Shown here: piece after piece, positions 48,227 to 56,779 of the stretch
Layout: the number at the start of each line of letters is the position of its first letter
How positions within the stretch are numbered: position 1 is the stretch's first letter
The notes under the pieces: model-generated
What the model saw: only the letters and a program-made list of their open reading frames with translations
What the model was told of the DNA's origin: nothing
The model's database searches: none
DNA from: Oxalobacteraceae bacterium AB_14
GTDB lineage: Bacteria > Pseudomonadota > Gammaproteobacteria > Burkholderiales > Burkholderiaceae_D
Reading direction: 5' to 3'
DNA length: 64,000 bases
Assembly: GCA_000381565.1 (NCBI GenBank)
Contig: KB906724.1
Span: 840,350-904,349, forward strand
Position numbers and translations under genes: made by a program

Positions 48227-49770
48227 GCGATGCTCCGGGTGGGAAGTGCGGGCGTTTCAATGTGGGGGACGGGCGCGATCGAATCGGGCAGCGCCAGGCG
48301 CAGCACCTCGGTCTCGCTGGCGTCGGCGCGCGACAGTTCGCCGCAGATTAGGCCTTCGCGCATGACGATCACGCGGTCCGAGATGCCCAGCACTTCCGGC
48401 AGCTCGCTCGACACCACGATCACGCAGCAGCCGCGCTGCGCGACTTCGTGGATGATGCGGTAGATATCGTTCTTGGCGCCGACGTCGATGCCGCGCGTGG
48501 GCTCGTCGAGGATCAGCACCTTGAGGCCGGGTTCGGCCAGCCAGCGCGCCAGGATCACTTTCTGCTGGTTGCCGCCGGAGAGCAGGCGGATTTCCTGCTG
48601 GCGGTTGGGGGTCTTGATGCGCAGGCGGGCGATGAACTCCTCGGCCAGCGCCGCTTCGCGCTTGTGGCGCAGGAACAGGCCGCCCAGCAGGTCGTGGCGG
48701 CGCACACTGATGTTGATGTTCTCCGCCACCGAGGCGGTGGCCAGGATGCCTTGTTCCTTGCGGTCCTCCGGGCACAGCACGATGCCGGCCGCGATGGCGG
48801 CGGACGGGCCGGAGGTCGGCACGGTCGCGCCGTCGAGCACCACGCTGCCGGCGCTGCGCGGGTCGGCGTTGTACAGGAGGCGCATCAATTCGCTGCGGCC
48901 GGCGCCGACCAGGCCGAAGAAGCCGAGCACCTCGCCGCCGCGCATGGAAAAGCTCTGCGGGCCTTTCACGTGTTTTCCGTCCAGGCCCTGTATCTTCAGG
49001 CGTTCTTCGCCGAGGGGGCGGGTGCGGTAGTCGTAGATGTCGCTCAGTTCACGGCCCACCATGTCGCTGATCAGGCGCTCGCGCGGCACGTCGGCCATCA
49101 CGTCGTGGGTGACGATCTTGCGGCCGTCGCGGAAGATGGTGCAGGCGTCGCACAGCGCGTACAGCTCTTCCAGGCGGTGCGAGATGTAGATCAGCGTGCG
49201 GCCGTCGGCGCGCAATTCCTTCACGAGGCGGAACAGGATCTCGGTTTCGCGGTGCGACAGGCTGGAGGTCGGCTCGTCGAAGGCGATGACCCGGGCGTCC
49301 TGCATGATGGCCTTGCAGATCTCGACCATCTGGCGCTGCGCGATCGACAGGTCGGCCAGCCTGGCGTCCGGCGCCAGGTCGACGCCGATGGCGGCCAGCT
49401 TCTCGGCCACCATCTTGTGGGCTTTGGGCTTGTCCAGCAGGCCGAAGCGGGCGGGCATGCGGCCCAACAGAATATTCTCCGCCACGGTCAGTTCTGGAAC
49501 GTATTGCAGCTCCTGGTGGATCACGGCGATGCCGGCGCCAATCGCGTCCTTGGCGCTGGTGAAGCGGCACTCCTTGCCGTCGACCAGCAGGCGGCCGCCA
49601 TCCGGTTTGTATTGGCCGCCGAGGATCTTCAACAGCGTGGACTTGCCGGCGCCGTTCTCGCCCAGCAGGCCGTGGACCTGGCCGGCGTGCGCGGCGAAGC
49701 TGACGCCGTTGAGCGCCTTCACGCCGGGGAAGACCTTGCTGACCTGGTCAAACTGCAGGTACGCGGTCAT
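48223..49770 (-). CDS. araG: AraG-like sugar ABC transporter ATPase (two ABC domains)
   Basis: A 515-residue ATPase with two ABC modules. The first has Walker [10 protein letters not shown], signature LSIAQRQ and Walker B VIAFDEP. The second has a degenerate Walker A (GLVGAGRSE), signature LSGGNQQK and Walker [13 protein letters not shown], as usual in this class. [12 protein letters not shown] and [14 protein letters not shown] resemble AraG. It starts 1 base after the araF stop and overlaps araH, so all three are coupled. Confidence 0.92.
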   Translation of the reverse strand: MTAYLQFDQVSKVFPGVKALNGVSFAAHAGQVHGLLGENGAGKSTLLKILGGQYKPDGGRLLVDGKECRFTSAKDAIGAGIAVIHQELQYVPELTVAENILLGRMPARFGLLDKPKAHKMVAEKLAAIGVDLAPDARLADLSIAQRQMVEICKAIMQDARVIAFDEPTSSLSHRETEILFRLVKELRADGRTLIYISHRLEELYALCDACTIFRDGRKIVTHDVMADVPRERLISDMVGRELSDIYDYRTRPLGEERLKIQGLDGKHVKGPQSFSMRGGEVLGFFGLVGAGRSELMRLLYNADPRSAGSVVLDGATVPTSGPSAAIAAGIVLCPEDRKEQGILATASVAENINISVRRHDLLGGLFLRHKREAALAEEFIARLRIKTPNRQQEIRLLSGGNQQKVILARWLAEPGLKVLILDEPTRGIDVGAKNDIYRIIHEVAQRGCCVIVVSSELPEVLGISDRVIVMREGLICGELSRADASETEVLRLALPDSIAPVPHIETPALPTRSIA

Positions 49771-49771
49771 G

Positions 49772-50743
49772 TCACTGACCCATTTGCTTGCGCACGTCGG
49801 CCTGGTTGGCGCGGGTCATCAGCATGCCCTTGGTCAGCACTTCCGCCGGCGGCACGCCTTTGCCGGTGATCCAGTTGTACATATTGACCGAGGTCTGGTA
49901 GCCGTGCTCCCTGGCGCTGATCATCACCGAGCCGTAGAAGCCGGTTGGCGCCGGCTTGTTCAATTCATTTTCAGCCGCCCTGGCGCCGCCGATGCCGACG
50001 CCGACCATGTTGTCGGCCTTGAAGCCGCGGCCTTCGGCGGCGCGCACCGCGCCCAGCACCGCCTCGTCATTCAGGCCGACCGCCACCCAGTGCTTGAAGC
50101 GGGCGTTCTTGGTCAGCGCGATGTTGGCGGCGTTGAAGGCGCTTTCGGTATCGGTCTTGGATTGCGGCGCGTCGACGATGTTCGCCACCGGGAAGCCGGC
50201 GGCCTTCAGCGCGTCGACCGCGCCCATGGTGCGTTCCTTGGCGGTCGGCAGCTGGTCGTAGGCGACGCGGATCGCGCCCACCTCGGCCATGTTCCATTTG
50301 CGCGCCTTGATCTCGGCGGCGATGCCTTCGCCCACCTGCTTGCCGATGGCGTAGCCGGAGATGCCCATGTGCGGGATCGAGGCGATCGGCTTGCCGCTGC
50401 CGTCGACCAGGCGGTCATCGACCGAGATCACCTTCATGTTATTGCGCCTGGCGGCGCGTTCGACGGCGGTGCCCAGCTTGACGTCCGGCGCGCAGATGAC
50501 GAAGCCCTGCGCCTTTTGCGCGGCCAGGTTGTCGATCGCGGCGATCATCTTCTCGCCGTTAGGCACGCCGATTTTCACCAAGGCGAAGCCCTTCTCTTTT
50601 GCCGCCTGTTCGGCGTAGCGCCATTCGTCCTGGAACCAGGGCTCCTCGGCCTGTTTGACCAGGAAGCCGATCTTGACCGGTTCAGCCGCGTGGGCTGCGG
50701 CCATCAGGCACAAGGTTGCTGCGGCGAGTAAGGTACGTTTCAT
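49772..50743 (-). CDS. araF: AraF-like periplasmic sugar-binding protein
   Basis: A 323-residue binding protein. The signal peptide is [20 protein letters not shown]. The mature part begins [20 protein letters not shown], almost as in E. coli AraF (GFLVKQPEEPWFQTE), and continues [27 protein letters not shown] and LKAAGFP. The E. coli protein binds L-arabinose and also D-galactose, so either sugar suits this locus. It lies 29 bases after the GH35 gene. The start is set by the signal peptide; the frame extends further upstream without a plausible start. Confidence 0.92.
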   Translation of the reverse strand: MKRTLLAAATLCLMAAAHAAEPVKIGFLVKQAEEPWFQDEWRYAEQAAKEKGFALVKIGVPNGEKMIAAIDNLAAQKAQGFVICAPDVKLGTAVERAARRNNMKVISVDDRLVDGSGKPIASIPHMGISGYAIGKQVGEGIAAEIKARKWNMAEVGAIRVAYDQLPTAKERTMGAVDALKAAGFPVANIVDAPQSKTDTESAFNAANIALTKNARFKHWVAVGLNDEAVLGAVRAAEGRGFKADNMVGVGIGGARAAENELNKPAPTGFYGSVMISAREHGYQTSVNMYNWITGKGVPPAEVLTKGMLMTRANQADVRKQMGQ

Positions 50744-50772
50744 GGTGGGTCTCCAGTGTTTATATTTTTTGT

Positions 50773-53286
50773 TTATGGCGTAACGCGCAGCTGGTACACG
50801 GGTATCACGCTGACGCTGCGGACGGCGGCTATCTGGCTCTTGCCGGCGAAGTCGGGCCTTGCCTCTTTGGGCAAGTAGATCGGGGCGTCGGCGCGCAGCG
50901 GCAGCACGGAGACGGTCAGCGGCTGGTCGAGCAGGGCGCTGGCCTGGCGCAGGCCGAACTGCCATTGGTAGCCGCTGTAGTACCAGTCGTCCAGCATGCG
51001 GGTGCCGGAGTACAGGCGGCCGATGTCGCCGACGAAGTCGATCTGCAGCAGGGCGTCGTCCAGCCCGCGCAGCTGTTCGCGCGGGACGTTGATCTGCCAC
51101 GCGCCGGCGGCCTTGAAGTTTTCCGGCAGCGGCTGCACGGCGGCTTTCGCGCCGCCGCCGATGACAATGGGCGCCGCTTCCTGCGCCGCGCGCGTCGGCG
51201 TGACCGTTGCCTTCAGATCGCGCGCTGGCAGTTCGGCTTCGAAGGTCTGGAAGATGCCGTCGTTGGCGGCGGCGCGCAGTACGACATTCGCGCTGGCCGT
51301 GGCTCCGGCGCCGGTCCAGGCCTGGGCCGCGGTGCTTGCTGTCGGCTTGCCGCTCAACGCAGGGTAGACGGCGAAGCGGAACTTGTTGCTGCCTGCCGAG
51401 CGCATGTGCAGCGCGCCGTCGGCAACGTAGGCTTGCTGGCCGCTCAGGAACAGGCGGCGCTGGCCGCCCAGTTCCGCGATGCTCAGTTGCTGCGATTGTT
51501 CGGCCGTCAGTACGACGATGGTCAACGGCCGCTTGCCGGCGCGCTGCACGGTTAGCGCTGCGCCGGCGCCTGGCTGCACGCCGCTGAGCAGCGCGCGTCC
51601 GCCAGTGACGGCAAGCTGCCCGCTGCCGGCTTGGATCTGCGGGGCGAGCGCGGCGTCGAACGCCAGCTCCACCGGCAAGCCTGCGCTGGCGCCGAACACC
51701 GCCACCACGCCGGCCTTGCCCTGGTCGAGCAAGGCCAATGGCTGCGCCGTGGCGTAGGCGAGGTTGACGCCGTCCAGGTCAAGGTTCAGCGGCCAGATGA
51801 AGTAGGCGCCGTCGGCGATATCGACCGGCGTGGCTGGCAATGTGATCGTCTGGCCCGGCAACTTGACCGAGAACTGCGTGGCCTGTTGCGCCGCCATCGG
51901 ATACTGGCGCACATGGTTGTTCACGAACAGGAAGCCGCGGTCGCCCTCGCTGCGCACGGCGAAGCGCGCTGTCTTCAAATCGTCCGGCGTGGCGGGCGAT
52001 GTATCCGGCTTACGCACCGTCATCGGCGCCAGGCGCGAGCCGAAATCGTGCAGGAACAGATGGAAGGGACGCAGCTTCTCCAGCACCTTGCGCTGCTGGC
52101 CGTCCGGCCCAAGCGGGGCCTGGAAGTCATAGCTGATCATGGTGGTGTCGTTGTAGCCGCCGCTGAGGGTACTCTCCTCCATCGAGGTGCCGCCCAGGCC
52201 AGTCGGATTGCGGCCGCCGTGGAACATGTAGTAGCCCATCAGGTTCACGCCGGAACCCAGCTGCACCGGCAGCATCGAGGCGATATCGTCCGCCGACACC
52301 ACTGTGCGGCGGCGGTACATGAATGGCAAACCGGCGCCATATTCGGCGCCGAGGAAAGGCGTTACGTCCTTGTCCGTCTCCGCCGTGCCGGGTGCATGGG
52401 CGGCGGTCTGCGCACCCAGGTCGCCGCTGACGCGCGTGTCGAAGCGGAACGCGTAGGTCTCTTTCGGCGGCAGCTCCCTGGTGCTGGTGCCCCAGGGCTC
52501 GTCGGGATAGCCGCCGAACACCGGCGTCACTTCGCCCGTTGGATAGATGGTGCCGTCCCAGCCGGTGACGGTGTAGTAGGGCACATCCATGCCCGCCTTC
52601 AGCGCCAGCTTTTTCAGCGCGGCGATGTGCGCGGCGCCCTGGCCGGGGCCATCGATGTTGTATTCGTTTTCCAGCTGGATGCCGATCACGCGGCCGCCAT
52701 CCTTCCACAACTGGCCCTTGAGTTGCGCGCCGATCTGCGCGTACAGCTTCTCCACCAGCGCCATGTACTGCGGATCGTTGGAGCGGGTCGGCATGGCGTT
52801 GACCACCCAATCCGGCACGCCGCCGTAGCGCACTTCCGCATGCGCCCACGGGCCCACGCGCACCACCACATCCAATCCGGCCTTGGCGGCCAGCTGCACG
52901 TAGCGGCGCAGGTCGCGGTTGCCCCGCCAGTCGAATTTTCCGGCCACTTCTTCGTGGTGGTTCCACATCACGTAACTGGCGACGATGTCGATGCCGGCGG
53001 CCTTCATCTTGCGCAGCTCCGCTTCCCATTGCGAGGCGGGCGTGCGGCTGTAGTGGAACTCGCCCATCACCGGCAGCCACGGCGCGCCGTTGCGGGTCAG
53101 GTAGCGCGCATTGGCGCCCAGCTTGTCGCCGTTGGGCGCGACGGAACTGCCCATGCGCAGGGCCGCCGCTTTGGGCGCAGGCGTGGCCGTGCTGGCGTCG
53201 ATGGACAACGTATCGGCGCTGGCGGCGCCCGCCAGGACGCCGGCGATCAGCGCGGCGCCTGAATGGCGGCGTAACAAAAATGGCAT
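50773..53286 (-). CDS. GH35 beta-galactosidase, exported
   Basis: An 837-residue GH35 exo-beta-galactosidase. The signal peptide is MPFLLRRHSGAALIAGVLAG. The TIM barrel starts at PVMGEFHYSR and includes MWNHHEE and VRVGPWAHAEV. The acid/base is Glu208 in QLENEYN and the nucleophile Glu315 in FLGAEYGAGL. C-terminal beta domains run to residue 837. It releases galactose from galacto-oligosaccharides in the periplasm. Second gene of the operon, 24 bases after dgoD and 29 before araF, so hydrolysis and import of the sugar are coupled. Confidence 0.93.
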   Translation of the reverse strand: MPFLLRRHSGAALIAGVLAGAASADTLSIDASTATPAPKAAALRMGSSVAPNGDKLGANARYLTRNGAPWLPVMGEFHYSRTPASQWEAELRKMKAAGIDIVASYVMWNHHEEVAGKFDWRGNRDLRRYVQLAAKAGLDVVVRVGPWAHAEVRYGGVPDWVVNAMPTRSNDPQYMALVEKLYAQIGAQLKGQLWKDGGRVIGIQLENEYNIDGPGQGAAHIAALKKLALKAGMDVPYYTVTGWDGTIYPTGEVTPVFGGYPDEPWGTSTRELPPKETYAFRFDTRVSGDLGAQTAAHAPGTAETDKDVTPFLGAEYGAGLPFMYRRRTVVSADDIASMLPVQLGSGVNLMGYYMFHGGRNPTGLGGTSMEESTLSGGYNDTTMISYDFQAPLGPDGQQRKVLEKLRPFHLFLHDFGSRLAPMTVRKPDTSPATPDDLKTARFAVRSEGDRGFLFVNNHVRQYPMAAQQATQFSVKLPGQTITLPATPVDIADGAYFIWPLNLDLDGVNLAYATAQPLALLDQGKAGVVAVFGASAGLPVELAFDAALAPQIQAGSGQLAVTGGRALLSGVQPGAGAALTVQRAGKRPLTIVVLTAEQSQQLSIAELGGQRRLFLSGQQAYVADGALHMRSAGSNKFRFAVYPALSGKPTASTAAQAWTGAGATASANVVLRAAANDGIFQTFEAELPARDLKATVTPTRAAQEAAPIVIGGGAKAAVQPLPENFKAAGAWQINVPREQLRGLDDALLQIDFVGDIGRLYSGTRMLDDWYYSGYQWQFGLRQASALLDQPLTVSVLPLRADAPIYLPKEARPDFAGKSQIAAVRSVSVIPVYQLRVTP

Positions 53287-53310
53287 GTGATCTCTCGTTT
53301 CTCTATTCGC

Positions 53311-54459
53311 TTACCACTCGGCGACGCTGCCGTCGGCGTGGCGCCATACCGGGTTGCGCCAGTCCGGCGCATTCTTGCTGGCGGCGATCACGCGTTCTTC
53401 ATCGACCTCCACGCCCAGGCCAGGCTTGGTCAGCGGTTTCATGTAGCCGTCGGTGATGCGGAAGTCTTCCTTGTTGAGGACATAGTCGAGCAACTCGCCG
53501 CCCTTGTTGTAGTGGATGCCCATGCTCTGCTCCTGCAGCACCGCGTTGTAGGACACGAAGTCCACGCTCAGGCAGGCCGCCAGCGCGACAGGGCCGAGCG
53601 GGCAGTGCGGCGCCAGCGCGATGTCGTAGGCTTCCGCCATCGAGGCGATCTTCAGGCACTCGGTGATGCCGCCCGCATGCGACAGGTCCGGCTGCACGAT
53701 CGACAGGCCGCCGGCGTGGAACACGTTCTTGAATTCGAAGCGCGAATACATGCGCTCACCGGCCGCCAGTGGAATCGAGGTGTTTGCGGCCAGGCGCGGA
53801 TAATACTCGGCCTGTTCGGCCAGCACCGGCTCTTCGACGAACAGCGGGCGATACGGCTCGAGCTCGCGCAGCAGCACCTTGGCCATCGGCGCGGCCACGC
53901 GGCCGTGGAAGTCCAGGCCGAATTCGATGCTGTTGCCGAAGGCGGCGCGGATCTCGGCCACGCGCTCGACCGCCTTGTCGACGGCGGCGGCGGTGTCCAG
54001 CATGCCCAGTTCCTCGGTGGCGTTCATCTTGAAGGTGTCGAAGCCGCCTTCGCGCAGCTTGTTGATGTGCTCAATGATGTCGGAGGGACGGTCGCCGCCC
54101 ACCCAGCTGTACATCTTCATGCGGTCGCGTGCCAGGCCGCCCAGCAGCTCGTAGACCGCCTTGCCCATGACCTTGCCCTTGATGTCCCACAGCGCCTGGT
54201 CGATGCCGGCGATGGCGCTCATCGTGATGGCGCCGCCGCGATAGAAGCCGGCGCGGTACATGGTTTGCCACAGGTCGTTGATGCGGGCAGGGTCCTGGCC
54301 GATCAGATAGGATTCCATTTCCTGCACCGCCGTCTCCACTGTGCGCGCGCGGCCTTCGATGACCGGTTCGCCCCAGCCGACGACCCCTTCATCGGTTTCG
54401 ATCTTGAGCAGCATCCAGCGCGGTGGTACACGGTAGGTCGTCAGTTTGATGATTTTCAT
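53311..54459 (-). CDS. dgoD: D-galactonate dehydratase
   Basis: A 382-residue enolase-superfamily enzyme converting galactonate to 2-keto-3-deoxygalactonate. It starts [20 protein letters not shown]. Metal and acid/base signatures in order: GLDFHGRV (Asp and His), FVEEPV (Glu), LAAGERMYS (Glu) and LAPHCPLGP (His). These match the DgoD pattern D-x-H, E, E, H. Cytoplasmic. First gene of the minus operon and divergent from the lactonase-LysR side. A 9-bp-arm palindrome 30-58 bp upstream is its likely operator. Confidence 0.95.
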   Translation of the reverse strand: MKIIKLTTYRVPPRWMLLKIETDEGVVGWGEPVIEGRARTVETAVQEMESYLIGQDPARINDLWQTMYRAGFYRGGAITMSAIAGIDQALWDIKGKVMGKAVYELLGGLARDRMKMYSWVGGDRPSDIIEHINKLREGGFDTFKMNATEELGMLDTAAAVDKAVERVAEIRAAFGNSIEFGLDFHGRVAAPMAKVLLRELEPYRPLFVEEPVLAEQAEYYPRLAANTSIPLAAGERMYSRFEFKNVFHAGGLSIVQPDLSHAGGITECLKIASMAEAYDIALAPHCPLGPVALAACLSVDFVSYNAVLQEQSMGIHYNKGGELLDYVLNKEDFRITDGYMKPLTKPGLGVEVDEERVIAASKNAPDWRNPVWRHADGSVAEW

Positions 54460-54488
54460 AGGTGTGGAGAGTGAGTTCAGGAACAGCG

Positions 54489-54517
54489 TCCAGTCTAAGC
54501 CTGCCCGCTAGACTGGA
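54489..54517. promoter_or_regulatory. Palindromic operator in the divergent galactan promoter region
   Basis: TCCAGTCTA-N11-TAGACTGGA, perfect 9-bp arms (54489-54497 / 54509-54517). A third half-site TAGACTGG is at 54639-54646, closer to the plus-strand gene. Spacing and layout suit a LysR-type regulator, and a LysR gene lies 1.2 kb away. No other clear structure in this 221-base gap. Confidence 0.6.
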
Positions 54518-54680
54518 AATATGATTAATTCGTAAGTAGGCATATCAATATCGCATAGCTGGGGCAGGGCCTCGCAGGTATGCGAAATCGGCATGGCAGC
54601 GGGCGATTTATTCATGTCTGCGAGGAGGAGGGTCCGCTTAGACTGGTGCGGTCAAGTCATCTATCCGGAGCCCCCGCAGT

Positions 54681-55628
54681 ATGAGCCAATTCAGTACGCC
54701 ACCCGCCACTACGACCGCTCTCAGCTTCGGAGTCGTGCTGGTGCGCGTCGGCCAGGCCGGATGCGCGCTGCGCTGGGACGCCCAGGCGGCCTGCTGGCGC
54801 TGGCCGGACCCGCAGGGCGGCCAGCTGTATGCCTGGCCCGCGCAGGACAGCATGCCGAGCGGCGTGCGCCTGCTGGAAAGCGCGGGGCTGATCGCCTGCT
54901 GCCGTTCCGGGCGCGTGCTGCTTGGCCTGGGCAAGCGCCTCGGCCTGGTGGAGCTGCCGGCCGCCGGCCAGTCCGGCCGCCCGCTCCAGGCGCAGGTGCT
55001 GGCGACCATCGACGCCGCCGAAGCGCGCACCGTCATCAGCGACGGCCGCACCGACCGGCAGGGGAATTTCGTCTTTGGTACCGCCAACACCGGCGCCGAC
55101 CAGCGGCCTATCGGCAGCTTCTACCAGTACTCGACGCGCCACGGGCTGCGCCGCCTGGCCTTGCCGGTGGTGGTCGCGGCGCGCGGCATCGCCTTCAGCG
55201 TGGATGGCGCGCGCATGTACTTCGCCGACGCCGCCAGGGGCGACATCATGCAATGCGCCTACGACGCGGAGCGCGCCAAGGTCAGCGATGTGCGCGCGTT
55301 TGCTTCGATGGCGGCGCCGGCGCCGGAGCGCGGCGCCGCCATCGTCGACAGCGCCGGCATGCTGTGGAGCGTGCAGGGCGGGGCGCTGGCGCAGTACGAC
55401 GCCGACGGCCATCCGCGCCAGCGCATCGAACTGGCGCGCGAACCGGTGGCCGGCATGGCCTTCGGCGGCCCTGACTTGAGGCAGTTGCTGTTGCTGGGCG
55501 CTCACGGCGGCCTGTATGGACTGCCGTCCGGCGTGGCGGAAGAACTGGCGCCCGGCGTGGCCGATACCCTGTTCGACGACGGCCCGCCGGCCGTCGTCGA
55601 TTCCCAACGTCCACGCCACGGTGATTGA
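54681..55628 (+). CDS. SMP-30/gluconolactonase family protein 2
   Basis: A 315-residue beta-propeller related to SMP-30 lactonases. Conserved stretches: ISDGRTDRQGNFVFGTAN (metal region), ARGIAFSVDGARMYFADA, and AIVDSAGMLWSVQGG. Some metal-ligand segments are less clear than in the lactonase at 34066-34947 (the N-terminal Glu motif reads QAGCALRWDA), so activity is less certain. It may be a second galactonolactonase or arabinonolactonase. It precedes the LysR gene by 48 bases and is divergent from dgoD. Confidence 0.8.
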   Translation: MSQFSTPPATTTALSFGVVLVRVGQAGCALRWDAQAACWRWPDPQGGQLYAWPAQDSMPSGVRLLESAGLIACCRSGRVLLGLGKRLGLVELPAAGQSGRPLQAQVLATIDAAEARTVISDGRTDRQGNFVFGTANTGADQRPIGSFYQYSTRHGLRRLALPVVVAARGIAFSVDGARMYFADAARGDIMQCAYDAERAKVSDVRAFASMAAPAPERGAAIVDSAGMLWSVQGGALAQYDADGHPRQRIELAREPVAGMAFGGPDLRQLLLLGAHGGLYGLPSGVAEELAPGVADTLFDDGPPAVVDSQRPRHGD

Positions 55629-55676
55629 CGCTGCACCGGCGCGCCCTTATGATGGGCGATCCAGAAAATCACCCCT

Positions 55677-56639
55677 ATGACCGATTCAAGCTCCGACCGC
55701 TTCGTCCGCTCCCACCTGAAAACCCGCCATTTGGTGTTGTTGGTCGAATTGGGCCGGCACGGATCGATTGCGCACGCTGCGCAAGCGGCCAACCTGACCC
55801 AACCCGGCGCGTCCAAGTTATTGGGCGAGCTTGAACATGCGCTCGGCGTTCAGCTGTTCGAGCGCCTGTCGCGCGGCGTCGCCCCGACCTGGTACGGGAA
55901 AGTACTGATACGGCGCGCCGGCGCGGCGCTGGCGGAGATGGACGCGGCGCACCAGGAAGTGATGGAGCTGTTGTCCGGCTTGCGCGGGCGCGTGGGCATA
56001 GGCACCGTGCTGGCGCCGGCCACCGGCCTGGTGCCGAAGGCGATCAACCTGCTGAAGTCGCGCCACTCGCGGGTGCATGTCTCGGTCAGCATGTCGACCA
56101 GCAAAGCGCTGGTCGAACGCCTGCGCGGCGGCGAGCTCGATCTGGTGGTGGGCCGCATCCTCGACACGGAGGCCGCCGATGAACTCAATTTCGAACCGCT
56201 GACCGACGAGCCGCACCTGCTGATCGCGGGCGCCGGCCACCCGCTGGCCGGACGCACCGATTTGAAACTGGAAGACCTGATGGCGCAGTGCTGGATACTG
56301 CCGCCGGCCGGCAGCATCCTGCGCGACCGCCTGACGGCGCTGTTCCTTTCGCATGGCCTGGAGCAGCCGGCGGAAACCGTCGAGACCCTCGACTTGCCCG
56401 TCGTCGCCAGTCTCCTCATGAGCAACCACATGATCGTCGCGCTGCCGGCGGACGCGGTGCAGCCGTACCTGGAAGCGGGCTTGATGACGGTGCTGCCGTT
56501 CGACCTGGGCGTCAGCATGGATTCGTTCGGCATTGTGACGCGCAAACGACACCAGCTCTCGCCTGGCGCCGATGCGATGCTGCGCGCGCTGCGCGATGCC
56601 GCAGCCGCCATCTACCCTCACTATCGCCGGCCCGTTTAA
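55677..56639 (+). CDS. LysR-family regulator (GbpR-like), probable galactan-locus regulator
   Basis: A 320-residue LysR-type regulator. The N-terminal HTH reads HGSIAHAAQAANLTQPGASK, after a ~15-residue leader, and the substrate-binding domain is ~100-310. GbpR-type LysR regulators control sugar-binding protein and galactose genes in other proteobacteria; the match here is by general feel and context. It lies between the second SMP-30 gene and the second TonB receptor and probably acts at the palindrome at 54489. Confidence 0.87.
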   Translation: MTDSSSDRFVRSHLKTRHLVLLVELGRHGSIAHAAQAANLTQPGASKLLGELEHALGVQLFERLSRGVAPTWYGKVLIRRAGAALAEMDAAHQEVMELLSGLRGRVGIGTVLAPATGLVPKAINLLKSRHSRVHVSVSMSTSKALVERLRGGELDLVVGRILDTEAADELNFEPLTDEPHLLIAGAGHPLAGRTDLKLEDLMAQCWILPPAGSILRDRLTALFLSHGLEQPAETVETLDLPVVASLLMSNHMIVALPADAVQPYLEAGLMTVLPFDLGVSMDSFGIVTRKRHQLSPGADAMLRALRDAAAAIYPHYRRPV

Positions 56640-56779
56640 GCGTACTCAAGCGTGATATACGAACTTGGTATGGCGCGCACTCAATAAGCTATTGGAAGTG
56701 CTTCTTTCGTTTCGCTAGCATCCAGTTATTCGTCCTAGTCCTCAATCAGAGACGGAACTACACAACACTGGAGATGCAC

